This document shows, one piece after another, positions 1 to 8,857 of a stretch of DNA of 64,000 nucleotides. The stretch comes from Streptomyces sp. NRRL B-3428 (GTDB lineage Bacteria; Actinomycetota; Actinomycetes; Streptomycetales; Streptomycetaceae). The translations under genes were made by a program, and so were the position numbers. Location: positions 1 through 64,000 of the forward strand of contig JOGW01000017.1 in the NCBI GenBank assembly GCA_000721375.1, read 5' to 3'. The notes below the pieces were generated by a model that worked only from the letters and a program-made list of their open reading frames with translations, had not been told where the DNA came from and did no database searches. Position 1 is the first letter of the stretch. The number at the start of each line of letters is the position of its first letter.

Positions 1-137
1 TCGCGCTTCCCTTTCCGGCGGTGTCGACTCTATCAGATCCTTTCGGGCCTGACTCCCGGTCAACTCGGGTTGTCTTTACGGCTGTTGGGCCGTTCCGACG
101 AGGTGAGACTTTAGCGGAATCATCGCTCCCGACCTAA
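1..137 (-). promoter_or_regulatory. Probable rRNA operon promoter region reading out of the left edge
   Basis: Read on the minus strand this stretch carries GATCTGATAGAGTCG (-10-like TAGAGT at 27-32), followed by a purine-rich leader with GAAAGGGAAGCG, which I recognise from leaders upstream of 16S rRNA in streptomycetes. A TTGACC hexamer lies at 58-63 but is 25 bp from that -10, so the matching -35 is uncertain. Further upstream are TAAAGA (73-78) and TAAAGT (108-113, with TTAGGT 18 bp upstream at 132-137), consistent with tandem rrn promoters. The 16S gene itself would lie left of position 1 and is not visible. Bases 138-298 hold a small CCGCG/CGCGG hairpin (181-196) and nothing else that I can name. 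Confidence 0.5.
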
Positions 138-298
138 TCGGGGGCTATTCCTCATTTCGTAAGAGCGCACGAAAGCGAGACCGCGTTCGAGCGCGGAATG
201 CTTGAAGTGGTTCTTGCGGAATGGCTGCCCGGGGACCGGCTTTCACCGGCTCTCACGTCGGGCAACTCGGAGAACACTACGGATCTAGGAGGCCCGTG

Positions 299-1102
299 TC
301 AACCCGCGGCCAGCTCGCGGCTGCGGTCGCGGGCTGCCTCCAGGGCGGAGAGCAGTGCGGCGCGTACGCCGTGGTTCTCCAGCTCGCGGATGGCGTTGAT
401 GGTGGTGCCGGCCGGGGATGTGACGTTCTCACGGAGCTTCACCGGGTGCTCGCCGCTGTCGCGGAGCATCACGGCGGCACCGATCGCGGCCTGGACGATC
501 AGGTCGTGGGCCTTGTCGCGGGGCAGGCCGAGGAGGATGCCCGCGTCCGTCATGGCTTCCACCAGATAGAAGAAGTACGCGGGGCCCGAGCCGGAGAGTG
601 CGGTGCAGGCGTCCTGCTGGGACTCCGGGACGTGGAGGGTCTTGCCGACCGCGCCGAAGATTTCCTCTGCATGGGTGAGGGCGTCGGGCGTGGCGTGGGT
701 GCCGGCCGAGATCACGGACATGCCCTCGTCCACCAGGACCGGGGTGTTCGGCATGACGCGGATGACCTGGGTGCCGTCGGTGAGGCGCTCCTCGATGAAG
801 GCCGTGGTGATGCCGGCGGCCGCGCTGATGATCAGGCGGTCCGTGGTGACGTGCGGGGCGAGCTCGTCGAGGAGCTTGCCCATGTCCTGGGGCTTGCAGG
901 CCAGGATCAGGGTGTCGGCGCGCTTGGCGGCGTCGGCGTTCGTGACGGTCTCGACTCCGTAGCGCGTACGGAGTTCCTCGGCGCGCTCCGGGCGGCGGGT
1001 CGTGACCAGGAGGTTCTCGGGGGCCCAGCCTGCCCGGAGCATGCCGCTGAGCAGAGCCTCGCCGATCTTGCCGGTGCCGAGGACGGCGACTTTCTGGGTC
1101 AT
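299..1102 (-). CDS. proC: Pyrroline-5-carboxylate reductase
   Basis: Cytosolic enzyme that reduces 1-pyrroline-5-carboxylate to L-proline with NAD(P)H, the last step of proline synthesis. The 267-residue product has an N-terminal Rossmann motif (GTGKIGEALLSG, residues ~9-20) and the C-terminal family signature (ALSGSGPAYFFYLVEAM followed by TSPAGTTINAI). Length is normal for the family. The ATG at 1102 is chosen over an in-frame upstream codon because AGGAGG sits just in front of it and the Rossmann strand begins directly after it. The gene appears to stand alone, between the rrn-type promoters and an ABC exporter pair on the same strand. Confidence 0.95.
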   Translation of the reverse strand: MTQKVAVLGTGKIGEALLSGMLRAGWAPENLLVTTRRPERAEELRTRYGVETVTNADAAKRADTLILACKPQDMGKLLDELAPHVTTDRLIISAAAGITTAFIEERLTDGTQVIRVMPNTPVLVDEGMSVISAGTHATPDALTHAEEIFGAVGKTLHVPESQQDACTALSGSGPAYFFYLVEAMTDAGILLGLPRDKAHDLIVQAAIGAAVMLRDSGEHPVKLRENVTSPAGTTINAIRELENHGVRAALLSALEAARDRSRELAAG

Positions 1103-1196
1103 GCGAGGGCCTCCTGAGTACGTCGTTCGTGGAGCCATCCTCGCACCGGGGGCCGCGCGGGGCGGGGGCGTCTCACACCCCGGGCGGCTTACGGGG

Positions 1197-1934
1197 TCAG
1201 GCCGTGCGGCGGCGCAATGTCGCCGCGCCGAGGCCGAGGACCAGGAGGGCGCAGAGGGCGACGATCAGGGCGTCGCGGATGAAGTTGGCCGTCACGTCCG
1301 TGTGCTTCAGGACTTCGCCCATGCCGTCCACCGCGTAGGACATGGGAAGGACGTTGGAGAGCTTCTCCAGGACGGGCTGCATGTTCTCGCGGGCGGTGAA
1401 CAGGCCGCAGAGCAGGAGCTGGGGGAAGATCACGGCCGGCATGAACTGGACGGCCTGGAATTCCGAGGCGGCGAAGGCCGAGACGAAGAGGCCGAGGGCT
1501 GTGCCGAGCAGGGCGTCGAGAAGGGCGACCAGGAGGAGCAGCCACGGGGAGCCGATGACGTCGAGGCCGAGGGCCCACAGGGCGAGGCCCGTCGCGAGGA
1601 GCGACTGGATGATCGCGAGGGTGCCGAAGGCCAGGGCGTATCCGAGGATCAGGTCGGCTTTGCCCAGGGGCATCGCGAGCAGGCGCTCCAGGGTGCCGGA
1701 GGTGCGTTCGCGCAGGGTCGAGATCGACGTCACCAGGAACATCGTGATCAGCGGGAAGATGCCGAGGAGCGAGGCGCCGATGCTGTCGAACGTGCGCGGG
1801 CTGCCGTCGAAGACGTAGCGCAGGAGCAGCAGCATCACGCAGGGGACCAGGAGCATCAGGGCGATCGAGCGCGGGTCGTGGCGGAGTTGGCGCAGGACGC
1901 GGGCGGCGGTGGCGAGGGTGCGGGAGGTGTTCAT
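1197..1934 (-). CDS. ABC-2 type transporter permease
   Basis: Membrane subunit (245 aa) of an ABC-2 exporter. About six hydrophobic segments are visible, with a typical ABC-2 central loop (TLRERTSGTLERLLAMPLG) that follows the second membrane segment. The ATG at 1934 overlaps the TGA of the upstream ATPase gene by 4 bp, so the two are translationally coupled and surely form one exporter. An in-frame extension upstream of this start is only antisense-like, Arg/Pro-rich sequence and is not used. The substrate is unknown; relatives export drugs, antibiotics or lipids. The C-terminus ends in a short basic tail after the last membrane helix. Confidence 0.9.
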   Translation of the reverse strand: MNTSRTLATAARVLRQLRHDPRSIALMLLVPCVMLLLLRYVFDGSPRTFDSIGASLLGIFPLITMFLVTSISTLRERTSGTLERLLAMPLGKADLILGYALAFGTLAIIQSLLATGLALWALGLDVIGSPWLLLLVALLDALLGTALGLFVSAFAASEFQAVQFMPAVIFPQLLLCGLFTARENMQPVLEKLSNVLPMSYAVDGMGEVLKHTDVTANFIRDALIVALCALLVLGLGAATLRRRTA

Positions 1935-2746
1935 CGGGAGGCCTCCTCGGACTCCTCGGTGCTGCTCTCGGTGGCGGCGGCCTCGTCGACCAGCCGCAGG
2001 AAGGCCGCTTCGACCGTCTCCGTGTCCATGCGGTGGCGCAGGGCCTCCGGGGTGTCGTCGGCGAGGATCTCGCCCTCGCGCATGAGGAGGAGGCGGTGGC
2101 AGCGTTCGGCCTCGTCCATGACGTGGGAGGAGACGAGGATCGTGGTGCCGCGGCCGGCGATCTCGTGGAAGAGGTTCCACAGGTCGCGGCGCAGGACCGG
2201 GTCAAGGCCGACGGTCGGTTCGTCGAGGACCAGGAGTTCGGGGGTGCCGAGCAGGGCCACCGCGAGGGAGACGCGGCTGAGCTGGCCGCCGGAGAGGTTG
2301 CCGGCGAGCGAGTCGTGGTGGCTTTCCAGGTCCACGTCGGTGATGGCCTTGGTGACGTAGTCGCGGCGCAGGTCCGCGTAGCCGCGGCCGGGGATGAGGA
2401 TCGCGGCGAAGTAGTCGAGGTTCTGGCGGACGGTGAGGTCCGGGTAGACCGAGGGGGCCTGGGTGACGTAGCCGATGCGGGCGCGCAGGGGGGCGGAGCC
2501 CGCGGGTTCGCCGAGGACGTCGAGGGTGCCGGTGACCTTGGCCTGGGTGCCGACGACGGCGCGCATGAGGGTGGACTTTCCGCAGCCCGAAGGGCCGAGG
2601 AGGCCGGTGATCTGGCCTCGGGAGACCTCGAAGTGGAGGCCCTTCAGGACGGTGCGCGGACCCCGGATCACCTGCAGGTCCGCGGCCTTGATCGCGGGGC
2701 CCGGGGTCCCGGGCTCGGGAGCGGTTCCGGATCCATAATTCATCAT
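1931..2746 (-). CDS. ABC transporter ATP-binding protein
   Basis: ATPase subunit (271 aa) paired with the ABC-2 permease it overlaps by 4 bp. Walker A GPSGCGKST, signature LSGGQ and Walker B LLVLDEP are all present, followed by a D-loop and the switch His (VSSHVMDEAE). The C-terminal ~40 residues are Glu/Ala-rich and not conserved. I place the start at the ATG at 2746: a TTGACT -35 (2777-2782) and CATATT -10 (2753-2758) put transcription initiation at about this ATG, giving a leaderless message, and no ribosome-binding site precedes it. An ATG at 2743 and a TTG at 2782 are alternatives. Confidence 0.88.
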   Translation of the reverse strand: MMNYGSGTAPEPGTPGPAIKAADLQVIRGPRTVLKGLHFEVSRGQITGLLGPSGCGKSTLMRAVVGTQAKVTGTLDVLGEPAGSAPLRARIGYVTQAPSVYPDLTVRQNLDYFAAILIPGRGYADLRRDYVTKAITDVDLESHHDSLAGNLSGGQLSRVSLAVALLGTPELLVLDEPTVGLDPVLRRDLWNLFHEIAGRGTTILVSSHVMDEAERCHRLLLMREGEILADDTPEALRHRMDTETVEAAFLRLVDEAAATESSTEESEEASR

Positions 2747-2782
2747 GTGATGAATATGGGTCGTGGAGAGGTACGGAGTCAA
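2739..2782 (-). promoter_or_regulatory. Leaderless promoter with 16-bp palindromic operator for the ABC exporter
   Basis: On the minus strand TTGACT (2777-2782), an 18-bp spacer and CATATT (2753-2758) form a promoter whose start point would fall at the ATG of the ABC ATPase gene. A perfect palindrome TTCATCATGTGATGAA (7-bp arms, TG centre) occupies 2739-2754, from the end of the -10 across the start codon, a classic position for repressor binding. No regulator gene is adjacent, so the binding protein is unknown. Confidence 0.55.
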
Positions 2783-2795
2783 GTGGTCGGGGGGT

Positions 2796-3557
2796 TCAGC
2801 CGGTGGCGGCGGGCGGCTTGAGCGCGACCGTCAGCTCGACCGTGTAGTGCTCCTGGACCTGGCCGTCCGGAAAGATCCGCAGGAGGTGCTCCCGCTCCTC
2901 CGCCAGGAGCGGGGCCGCGCCGTCCGGGCCCAGGGCCGCGAAGTAGGAGCGGCTGCCCAGGTGGGCGAGGTGGGCGTCCAGGGTGAGCTCGCGGGTCCAG
3001 GTCAGGCGGCGGTGGATACGGGTGGTGGCGGGGGCTGCGTCCTTGATCAGGTGTTCCGTGTCCACGGCGACGCCGAAGCCGTGGTGGCCGGGGACGCGGG
3101 TGGCGAGGCGTTTCTCCTGGGCGGCGGACCACGGGCTGTCGGGAACGTTCCACCACAGCGCCAGTGCGCCGCCGGGCCGTAGGACGCGCAGGGCTTCGGG
3201 GACCGAGCGCTGCGGGTCGGTCCAGTGCCAGGACTGGGCGTACGTCACGAGGTCCGCGCGGCCGTCGGCGAACGGCAGGGCTTCGCCGGTCGCGCGGACC
3301 AGGGGGACCTGCGGCAGGGTCGTGTGCAACTGGGCGCCCATGCCGGGGCCGGGCTCCACGGCGATGACGCGGGCGCCGCGGTCGAGCAGTTGGCGAGTGG
3401 CGATGCCGGTGCCGGCGCCCACGTCGAGGACGCGGCGGCCGGTCAGCGGGGCGCCGGTGAGTTCCTCGACCGTGGTGAAGAGTTCCGCCGGGTAGCCGGG
3501 GCGGGCGGAGGCGTACTGAGCGGCTATGGCGTCGAAGGAGAGCGCGAAGTCGGTCAT
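2796..3557 (-). CDS. Class I SAM-dependent methyltransferase
   Basis: Predicted cytosolic methyltransferase of 253 aa. Motif I VLDVGAGTGIATR (residues ~45-57) binds S-adenosylmethionine; motif II-like acidic VIAVEPG and motif IV-like ADLVTYAQSWHW follow in correct order, then VLRPGGALALWW as motif V/VI. This order is that of the UbiE/Methyltransf_11 superfamily with the Trp-His pair common in actinobacterial small-molecule methyltransferases. The ATG at 3557 is chosen because the family fold begins right after it. The substrate cannot be read from the sequence and neighbours give no pathway hint. Confidence 0.88.
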   Translation of the reverse strand: MTDFALSFDAIAAQYASARPGYPAELFTTVEELTGAPLTGRRVLDVGAGTGIATRQLLDRGARVIAVEPGPGMGAQLHTTLPQVPLVRATGEALPFADGRADLVTYAQSWHWTDPQRSVPEALRVLRPGGALALWWNVPDSPWSAAQEKRLATRVPGHHGFGVAVDTEHLIKDAAPATTRIHRRLTWTRELTLDAHLAHLGSRSYFAALGPDGAAPLLAEEREHLLRIFPDGQVQEHYTVELTVALKPPAATG

Positions 3558-3597
3558 GTCCTCATGGTGACGGCCGGCCGTCACCCACGCCGGTGGT

Positions 3598-4113
3598 TCA
3601 GCCGCGCCGCTTCTTCTTGGGGCGTCCCGAGGGGTTGCCCGTGCGGCGGGCCGAGCGGCGTTCGTACTGGTCGCGGGCCGTCTCGTACTCCGCGCGGCGG
3701 AGCTTCTCGCCGGGGGCCTCGAGGAAGTTGCGGAAGAAGAACGCGAGCAGGACACCGATGAAGCCGATGGCCATCAGGCCTTTCGTGGCCTGGGCCTTCT
3801 CGGGGTCCTGGCGCTTGCCGAAGCCCTCCCAGGCGCGGGCGAAGGCGATGGCGCTGCACGCGGAGAAGACGACGACGACCAGGAGGTTCACGAAGCTGCC
3901 GACCTTGGCGATCTGCAGACCCTCGTAGGCGAAGCGGAGGACGAAGGCGCCGGCGACGGCGAGAGCCAGGGAGCCGACGCCTGTGCCGATGCGGCGCCAG
4001 AGGTAGCCGTTGTCGTGGTTCAGCCAGGTCGTGCCGAACGCGAGCAGTGGCTCGGGCTGCGGGCCTGCCGCGGTCGGCTCGGGTGTCTCGTTCGTACCGT
4101 TTTCGTCGCTCAC
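3598..4113 (-). CDS. Conserved membrane protein of unknown function
   Basis: A 171-residue protein with an acidic/Pro-rich N-terminus (~40 aa), three hydrophobic helices (about residues 44-66, 75-95 and 112-130), and a long basic C-terminal tail ending RPKKKRRG, expected in the cytoplasm. No enzymatic motif is visible. It reads like the small actinobacterial membrane proteins annotated only as hypothetical. It is separated from the methyltransferase gene by 40 bp on the same strand, so co-transcription is possible. No function is proposed. Confidence 0.8.
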   Translation of the reverse strand: MSDENGTNETPEPTAAGPQPEPLLAFGTTWLNHDNGYLWRRIGTGVGSLALAVAGAFVLRFAYEGLQIAKVGSFVNLLVVVVFSACSAIAFARAWEGFGKRQDPEKAQATKGLMAIGFIGVLLAFFFRNFLEAPGEKLRRAEYETARDQYERRSARRTGNPSGRPKKKRRG

Positions 4114-4252
4114 GGGGTTGATTATCCCGGACGCCGGGAGGGTGCGAGGTCGCCGGGCAGCGGCGGGGCGGGGCTCAGCCGCAGTGCACCCGGCAGCATG
4201 ACGAGGCCACCGTCGTCAGCGCGGCCGGGCGGCAGGCGGTGAGCGCAACGGA

Positions 4253-4292
4253 CGGCGGCCCGTACCTCCCCTGAGGGAGGTACGGGCCGCCG
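4253..4292 (-). terminator. Strong rho-independent-like hairpin after ilvD
   Basis: Perfect 18-bp inverted repeat with arm CGGCGGCCCGTACCTCCC and a CTGA tetraloop, 16 bp downstream of the ilvD stop. There is no T-run, as is usual for Streptomyces terminators. It would also protect against read-through towards ilvD from the left. Confidence 0.85.
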
Positions 4293-4308
4293 GTAGAAAC
4301 GGGTGGGC

Positions 4309-6162
4309 TCAGCCCAGCTTGCTCACATCGCGCACCGCGCCCTTGTCGGCGCTGGTCGCCATCGCGGCGTAGGCCTTGAGGGCCTGCGAGACCTTGCGGT
4401 CGCGGTTCTTCGGGGCGTACGTGCCGTTGAGGGCCGCCTCGCGGGCGCTCAACGTGGCGTCGTCGACGAGGAGTTCGATGGTGCGGTTCGGGATGTCGAT
4501 ACGGATCCGGTCACCGTCCTCGACCAGTGCGATCGTGCCGCCGGAGGCCGCCTCGGGCGAGGCGTGGCCGATCGAGAGGCCCGAAGTGCCGCCGGAGAAG
4601 CGGCCGTCGGTGATCAGGGCGCAGTGCTTGCCGAGGCCGCGGCCCTTCAGATACGAGGTCGGGTAGAGCATCTCCTGCATGCCGGGGCCGCCCTTGGGGC
4701 CCTCGTAGCGGATGACCACCACGTCGCCCTCCTCGACCTGCTTCAGGAGGATCTTCTCGACGGCCTCCTCCTGCGACTCGCAGACGACGGCCGGGCCTTC
4801 GAAGGTCCAGATCGACTCGTCCACACCGGCGGTCTTCACGACGCAGCCGTCCACGGCGAGGTTGCCCTTGAGCACCGCGAGGCCGCCGTCCTTGGAGTAG
4901 GCGTGCTCGGCGGAGCGGATGCAGCCTTCGGCGGCGTCCTCGTCGAGGGTGTCCCAGCGCTCGGAGGTCGAGAAGGCCTCGGCGGAGCGGACGCAGCCGG
5001 GGGCGGCGTGCCACAGCTCGACCGCCTCGGGGCTGGGCGAACCGGCGCGCACGTCCCAGGTCTTGAGCCAGTCGGCGAGGGTCGGGGCGTGGACGGCGTG
5101 GACGTCCTCGTTGAGCAGGCCCGCGCGGTGCAGCTCGCCGAGCAGGGCAGGGATACCGCCTGCGCGGTGCACGTCCTCCATGTAGTACGTGCGGTTCTTG
5201 CCGACGTTCGGGGCGACCTTGGCCAGACAGGGGACGCGGCGCGAGACGGCGTCGATCTCGTTCAGGCCGAACGGGACCTCGGCCTCCTGGGCCGCTGCGA
5301 GCAGGTGCAGGATCGTGTTGGTCGAGCCGCCCATCGCGATGTCCAGGGCCATGGCGTTCTCGAAGGCCTGGAACGTGGCGATGCTACGGGGCAGGACCGA
5401 CTCGTCGTCCTGGTCGTAGTAGCGCGTGGTGAGCTCGACGACCGTGCGGGCGGCGTCCTCGTAGAGGGCCTTGCGGGCGGTGTGGGTGGCGAGCGTCGAG
5501 CCGTTGCCGGGCAGGCTCAGGCCGATGGCCTCCGTCAGGCAGTTCATCGAGTTGGCGGTGAACATGCCGGAGCAGCTGCCGCAGGTCGGGCAGGCGTTCT
5601 CCTCGATACGGAGGATGTCCTCGTCCGAGATCTTCTCGTTGACCGCTTCCGACATGGCGTCGACCAGGTCGAGCGTGCGGACCGTGCCGTCGACGAGGGT
5701 CGCGCGGCCGGACTCCATGGGGCCGCCGGAGACGAAGACGGTGGGGATGTTCAGGCGCAGGGCGGCGTTGAGCATGCCCGGGGTGATCTTGTCGCAGTTG
5801 GAGATGCAGATCAGGGCGTCGGCGCAGTGGGCCTCGACCATGTACTCCACGCTGTCCGCGATCAGATCGCGGGAGGGCAGGGAGTAGAGCATTCCGCCGT
5901 GGCCCATCGCGATGCCGTCGTCGACGGCGATCGTGTTGAACTCACGCGGGATGCCGCCCGCGGCGGTGATCGCCTCGGAGACGATCCGGCCCACGGGGGC
6001 GAGGTGGGTGTGGCCGGGGACGAACTCGGTGAAGGAGTTGGCCACCGCGATGATGGGCTTCCTGCCGATGTCGCCGCTCGGTACGCCCGACGCCCGCATA
6101 AGGGCGCGGGCGCCCGCCATGTTGCGGCCGTGGGTGACTGTGCGGGACCTCAGCTGGGGCAT
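4309..6162 (-). CDS. ilvD: Dihydroxy-acid dehydratase
   Basis: Fe-S enzyme (617 aa) that dehydrates 2,3-dihydroxy-isovalerate and 2,3-dihydroxy-3-methylvalerate to the 2-oxo acids that precede valine, leucine and isoleucine. Cluster cysteines are visible in [12 protein letters not shown] and [12 protein letters not shown], and the active-site serine region [14 protein letters not shown] is intact. Length fits the ~615-aa bacterial form. The ATG at 6162 is preceded by GAGCGA and begins with the family N-terminus [12 protein letters not shown]. The gene is third in a same-strand row behind the isomerase and TetR genes, with a 94-bp gap, and ends at a strong hairpin. Confidence 0.97.
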   Translation of the reverse strand: MPQLRSRTVTHGRNMAGARALMRASGVPSGDIGRKPIIAVANSFTEFVPGHTHLAPVGRIVSEAITAAGGIPREFNTIAVDDGIAMGHGGMLYSLPSRDLIADSVEYMVEAHCADALICISNCDKITPGMLNAALRLNIPTVFVSGGPMESGRATLVDGTVRTLDLVDAMSEAVNEKISDEDILRIEENACPTCGSCSGMFTANSMNCLTEAIGLSLPGNGSTLATHTARKALYEDAARTVVELTTRYYDQDDESVLPRSIATFQAFENAMALDIAMGGSTNTILHLLAAAQEAEVPFGLNEIDAVSRRVPCLAKVAPNVGKNRTYYMEDVHRAGGIPALLGELHRAGLLNEDVHAVHAPTLADWLKTWDVRAGSPSPEAVELWHAAPGCVRSAEAFSTSERWDTLDEDAAEGCIRSAEHAYSKDGGLAVLKGNLAVDGCVVKTAGVDESIWTFEGPAVVCESQEEAVEKILLKQVEEGDVVVIRYEGPKGGPGMQEMLYPTSYLKGRGLGKHCALITDGRFSGGTSGLSIGHASPEAASGGTIALVEDGDRIRIDIPNRTIELLVDDATLSAREAALNGTYAPKNRDRKVSQALKAYAAMATSADKGAVRDVSKLG

Positions 6163-6256
6163 CGTCGCTCGCTCCTTCAGGACAGTGCTGGTCCGATCGA
6201 GGGTACGCCGCGGCTCCAAGATCTGGACAGCGTGTCCGGAATACGGGACGAGGAGC

Positions 6257-6916
6257 TCACTCCTCGGTCAGATACCTCTGCAACGTCGGCGCCACCAGCG
6301 CGATGATCTCCTCCGGGTCCGCCGACGCCAGCGGCTCGACCTTCACGACGTAGCGGATCAGCGCGATGCCGACCATGTGGGAGGCCGCCAGCTCCGCGCG
6401 GAAGCGGGGGTTGGGGACGTCGAGGTCGGCTTCCACGCGTTCGATCAGGCGGGTCAGGACGAAGTTGCGCAGGACCTTCGCCGCCATCTCGTGCGTGACC
6501 GCCGAGCGGACCACTGCGAGAAGCGGGACGCGGGTGGTCGGGTTCTCCCAGACCGAGAAGAAGAAGCGGGCCAGACGTTCGCCCGCGCCGTCCGGCCCAG
6601 GGCCCGCGATCCCCGCAGCGACCACCTCGGGAGCGCCGAGCGCCGGCTCGAAGGTGGCCTCGATGGCCGCCGCGAACACGTCGTCCTTCGTGCCGAAGTA
6701 GTGGTGGACCAGGGCCGGGTCCACGCCCGCCGCCTTCGCGATCCCGCGGATGGACGCCTTGTCGTAGCCGCGTTCGGAGAACTGCTCGCGGGCCGCGGCG
6801 AGGATCCGGTCCCTGGTGCCGGGGCCTGACTCCGATTCCGTACGGGAAGGACGGCCGCGACCGCGGCGGGGCGTCGCCCTCTGGGGTTCTGCGCCCTGTG
6901 GTTCCGCGGACGTCAC
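6257..6916 (-). CDS. TetR family transcriptional regulator
   Basis: DNA-binding regulator of 219 aa. After a basic, Pro-rich 30-residue tail the TetR helix-turn-helix follows ([15 protein letters not shown] through [18 protein letters not shown], residues ~36-80), then an all-helical ligand domain. The [11 protein letters not shown] end of the recognition helix is typical. Its ATG overlaps the stop of the upstream sugar-phosphate-isomerase-like gene by 4 bp, so the two are co-translated. It may regulate that gene or the downstream ilvD; no clear operator was found next to it. Confidence 0.9.
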   Translation of the reverse strand: MTSAEPQGAEPQRATPRRGRGRPSRTESESGPGTRDRILAAAREQFSERGYDKASIRGIAKAAGVDPALVHHYFGTKDDVFAAAIEATFEPALGAPEVVAAGIAGPGPDGAGERLARFFFSVWENPTTRVPLLAVVRSAVTHEMAAKVLRNFVLTRLIERVEADLDVPNPRFRAELAASHMVGIALIRYVVKVEPLASADPEEIIALVAPTLQRYLTEE

Positions 6917-7740
6917 TGCTTCGACGCGGTGTTCAGGGCCGAGGCGAGATGCAGCCGGGTGTAGGCCAGCGCTTCGGCGAGATCGGCCTCACGTTCGGCG
7001 CTGGACATCGCGCGCCTCGTGTTGACCTCGATGACGACATGGCCGTCGAAGCCGGAAAGTGCGAGGCGTTCGAGGAGTTCGGCGCAGGGTTGCGTGCCGC
7101 GGCCGGGGACGAGGTGCTCGTCCTTCGCCGAACCGTTGCCGTCCGCGAGGTGGATGTGCGCGAGACGGTCGCCCATGCGGTCGATCATCTCCAGGGCCTC
7201 GGTGCGGGCCGTGGCGGTGTGCGAGAGGTCGACCGTGAAGTGCCGGTAATCGTCCTTCGTCACGTCCCATTCGGGGGCGTACGCGAGCATCTCGCGGTCG
7301 CGGTAGCGCCACGGGTACATGTTCTCCACGGCGAAGCGGACGTCCGTCTCGTCCGCCATGCGCCACAGGCCGGTGACGAAGTCGCGGGCGTACTGGCGCT
7401 GCCAGCGGAAGGGCGGGTGCACGACCACGGTCGAGGCGCCCAGCTTCTCGGCGGCGGCCTGGGCGCGCTGCAGCTTCACCCACGGGTCCGTGGACCAGAC
7501 CCGCTGGGTGATCAGGAGGCAGGGCGCGTGCACCGCGAGGATCGGCATCTCGTGGTAGTCGCTGAGCCGGCGAAGGGCCTCGATGTCCTGGCTGACGGGG
7601 TCGGTCCACACCATGACCTCGACGCCGTCGTACCCCAGACGCGCGGCGATCTCGAAGGCCGTCGCGGTCGACTCCGGATAGACCGAGGCCGTCGACAGGG
7701 CGACCTTCGCATCCGGGATGCGCACCACTGGTTCTGCCAC
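6913..7740 (-). CDS. Sugar phosphate isomerase/epimerase (AP endonuclease 2-like TIM barrel)
   Basis: A 275-aa TIM-barrel protein of the xylose-isomerase-like superfamily. Metal-ligand positions are recognisable: [15 protein letters not shown] (Glu), TVDLSHT (Asp/His), HLADGNG and HVVIEVN near the C-terminus, with the LVPGRG loop between the last two. The reaction and substrate are not readable. I use the GTG at 7740 (protein begins [12 protein letters not shown]), because residues upstream are Arg/Pro-rich and unlike the family; no strong ribosome-binding site is present, so the message may be leaderless. It is coupled to a TetR gene by a 4-bp overlap. Confidence 0.85.
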   Translation of the reverse strand: MAEPVVRIPDAKVALSTASVYPESTATAFEIAARLGYDGVEVMVWTDPVSQDIEALRRLSDYHEMPILAVHAPCLLITQRVWSTDPWVKLQRAQAAAEKLGASTVVVHPPFRWQRQYARDFVTGLWRMADETDVRFAVENMYPWRYRDREMLAYAPEWDVTKDDYRHFTVDLSHTATARTEALEMIDRMGDRLAHIHLADGNGSAKDEHLVPGRGTQPCAELLERLALSGFDGHVVIEVNTRRAMSSAEREADLAEALAYTRLHLASALNTASKQ

Positions 7741-7826
7741 GAGGGACAGCGTACGGGCCTGGCGCGGGGTGTCGGCAGGTGACCTCTCAGGCCGGCCGCC
7801 CCGGTTTAAGGGATGGCTCGACCCGT

Positions 7827-8786
7827 TCAAAGCACTGCTCCCTGGGCCGGGTCGCCGGGCGCGGCCATCTGGTCGAGGCGGCGCAGGATGATGCCCTCGC
7901 GCAGCGCCCAGGGACAGATCTCCAGGGTCTCCACGCCGAACAGGTCCATCGCACCCTCGGCCACCATCGCTCCCGCGAGCAGCTGTCCTGCCCGGCCCTC
8001 GGAGACACCGGGCAGCTCGGAGCGCTCGTCCTCGGTCATCGCGGCGAGCTGCGGCACCCAGTCCTCCAGGGACGTCCGCTTCAGCTCGCGCTGGACGTAC
8101 AGGCCCTCGGCGGAGCGCGCCGCGCCCGCGAGCCGGGCCAGCTGCTTGAACGTCTTGGAGGTGGCGACCACGTGGTCGGGGTTGCCGAAGCGGCTGAACT
8201 CGCCGACCGTACGAGCGATTTGAGCGCGTACGTGGCGGCGCAGCGCCCTGATGTCCTGGGGGTCGGGCGGGTCGCCGGGCAGCCAGCCCGCGGTCAGCCG
8301 GCCGGCGCCGAGCGGGAGGCTGACGGCGGCGTCGGGGTCCTCGTCGATGCCGTACGCGATCTCCAGCGAGCCGCCGCCGATGTCGAGCACGAGCAGCTTG
8401 CCGGCGGACCAGCCGAACCAGCGGCGTACGGCGAGGAAGGTGAGCTTGGCCTCGTCCTCGCCGGACAGGACCTGCAGGTCGATCCCGGTCTCCTCGTGGA
8501 CACGGGCAAGTACCTGATCGGCGTTGACCGCCTCGCGGACCGCGGAGGTGGCGAACGGCAGGACGTCCTCGCAGCCCTTGTCCTCGGCGGCCTGCAGCGC
8601 GTCCTTGATGGTGGCGATCAGCCGGTCCACGCCTTCGGGGCTGATCGCCCCTGCCTGGTCGAGGAGTTGGGCCAGCCGCAGATCTGCCTTGTGCGAGTGG
8701 GCGGGCAGCGGGCGCGCGCCGGGGTGTGCATCCACCACCAGCAGATGCACCGTGTTGGAACCCACATCGAGGACACCGAGTCTCAT
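7827..8786 (-). CDS. Ppx/GppA family phosphatase
   Basis: Exopolyphosphatase / guanosine pentaphosphate phosphohydrolase family protein of 319 aa. The acetate-and-sugar-kinase fold is shown by the phosphate-binding start [15 protein letters not shown] (residues ~4-18), the FATSAVREA segment, and the second phosphate loop [12 protein letters not shown]. The short length, lacking the C-terminal HD-like domain of E. coli Ppx, matches actinobacterial Ppx1/Ppx2 proteins. ATG at 8786 is fixed by the start of the first phosphate loop. Likely role in polyphosphate or (p)ppGpp turnover; which substrate is preferred cannot be decided here. Confidence 0.9.
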   Translation of the reverse strand: MRLGVLDVGSNTVHLLVVDAHPGARPLPAHSHKADLRLAQLLDQAGAISPEGVDRLIATIKDALQAAEDKGCEDVLPFATSAVREAVNADQVLARVHEETGIDLQVLSGEDEAKLTFLAVRRWFGWSAGKLLVLDIGGGSLEIAYGIDEDPDAAVSLPLGAGRLTAGWLPGDPPDPQDIRALRRHVRAQIARTVGEFSRFGNPDHVVATSKTFKQLARLAGAARSAEGLYVQRELKRTSLEDWVPQLAAMTEDERSELPGVSEGRAGQLLAGAMVAEGAMDLFGVETLEICPWALREGIILRRLDQMAAPGDPAQGAVL

Positions 8787-8857
8787 ACGTAAAACGCTAC
8801 TGCGCGTTCGGGGATCGACGGTCCACGGGAGGGACTCGGCGCGCATACCCTGGGTGC

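Noticed and set aside
4303..6306. Long plus-strand frame of 667 codons over ilvD
   Set aside because: Pure antisense of a well-conserved enzyme; composition dominated by Gly, Val, Ala, Arg and no ribosome-binding site.
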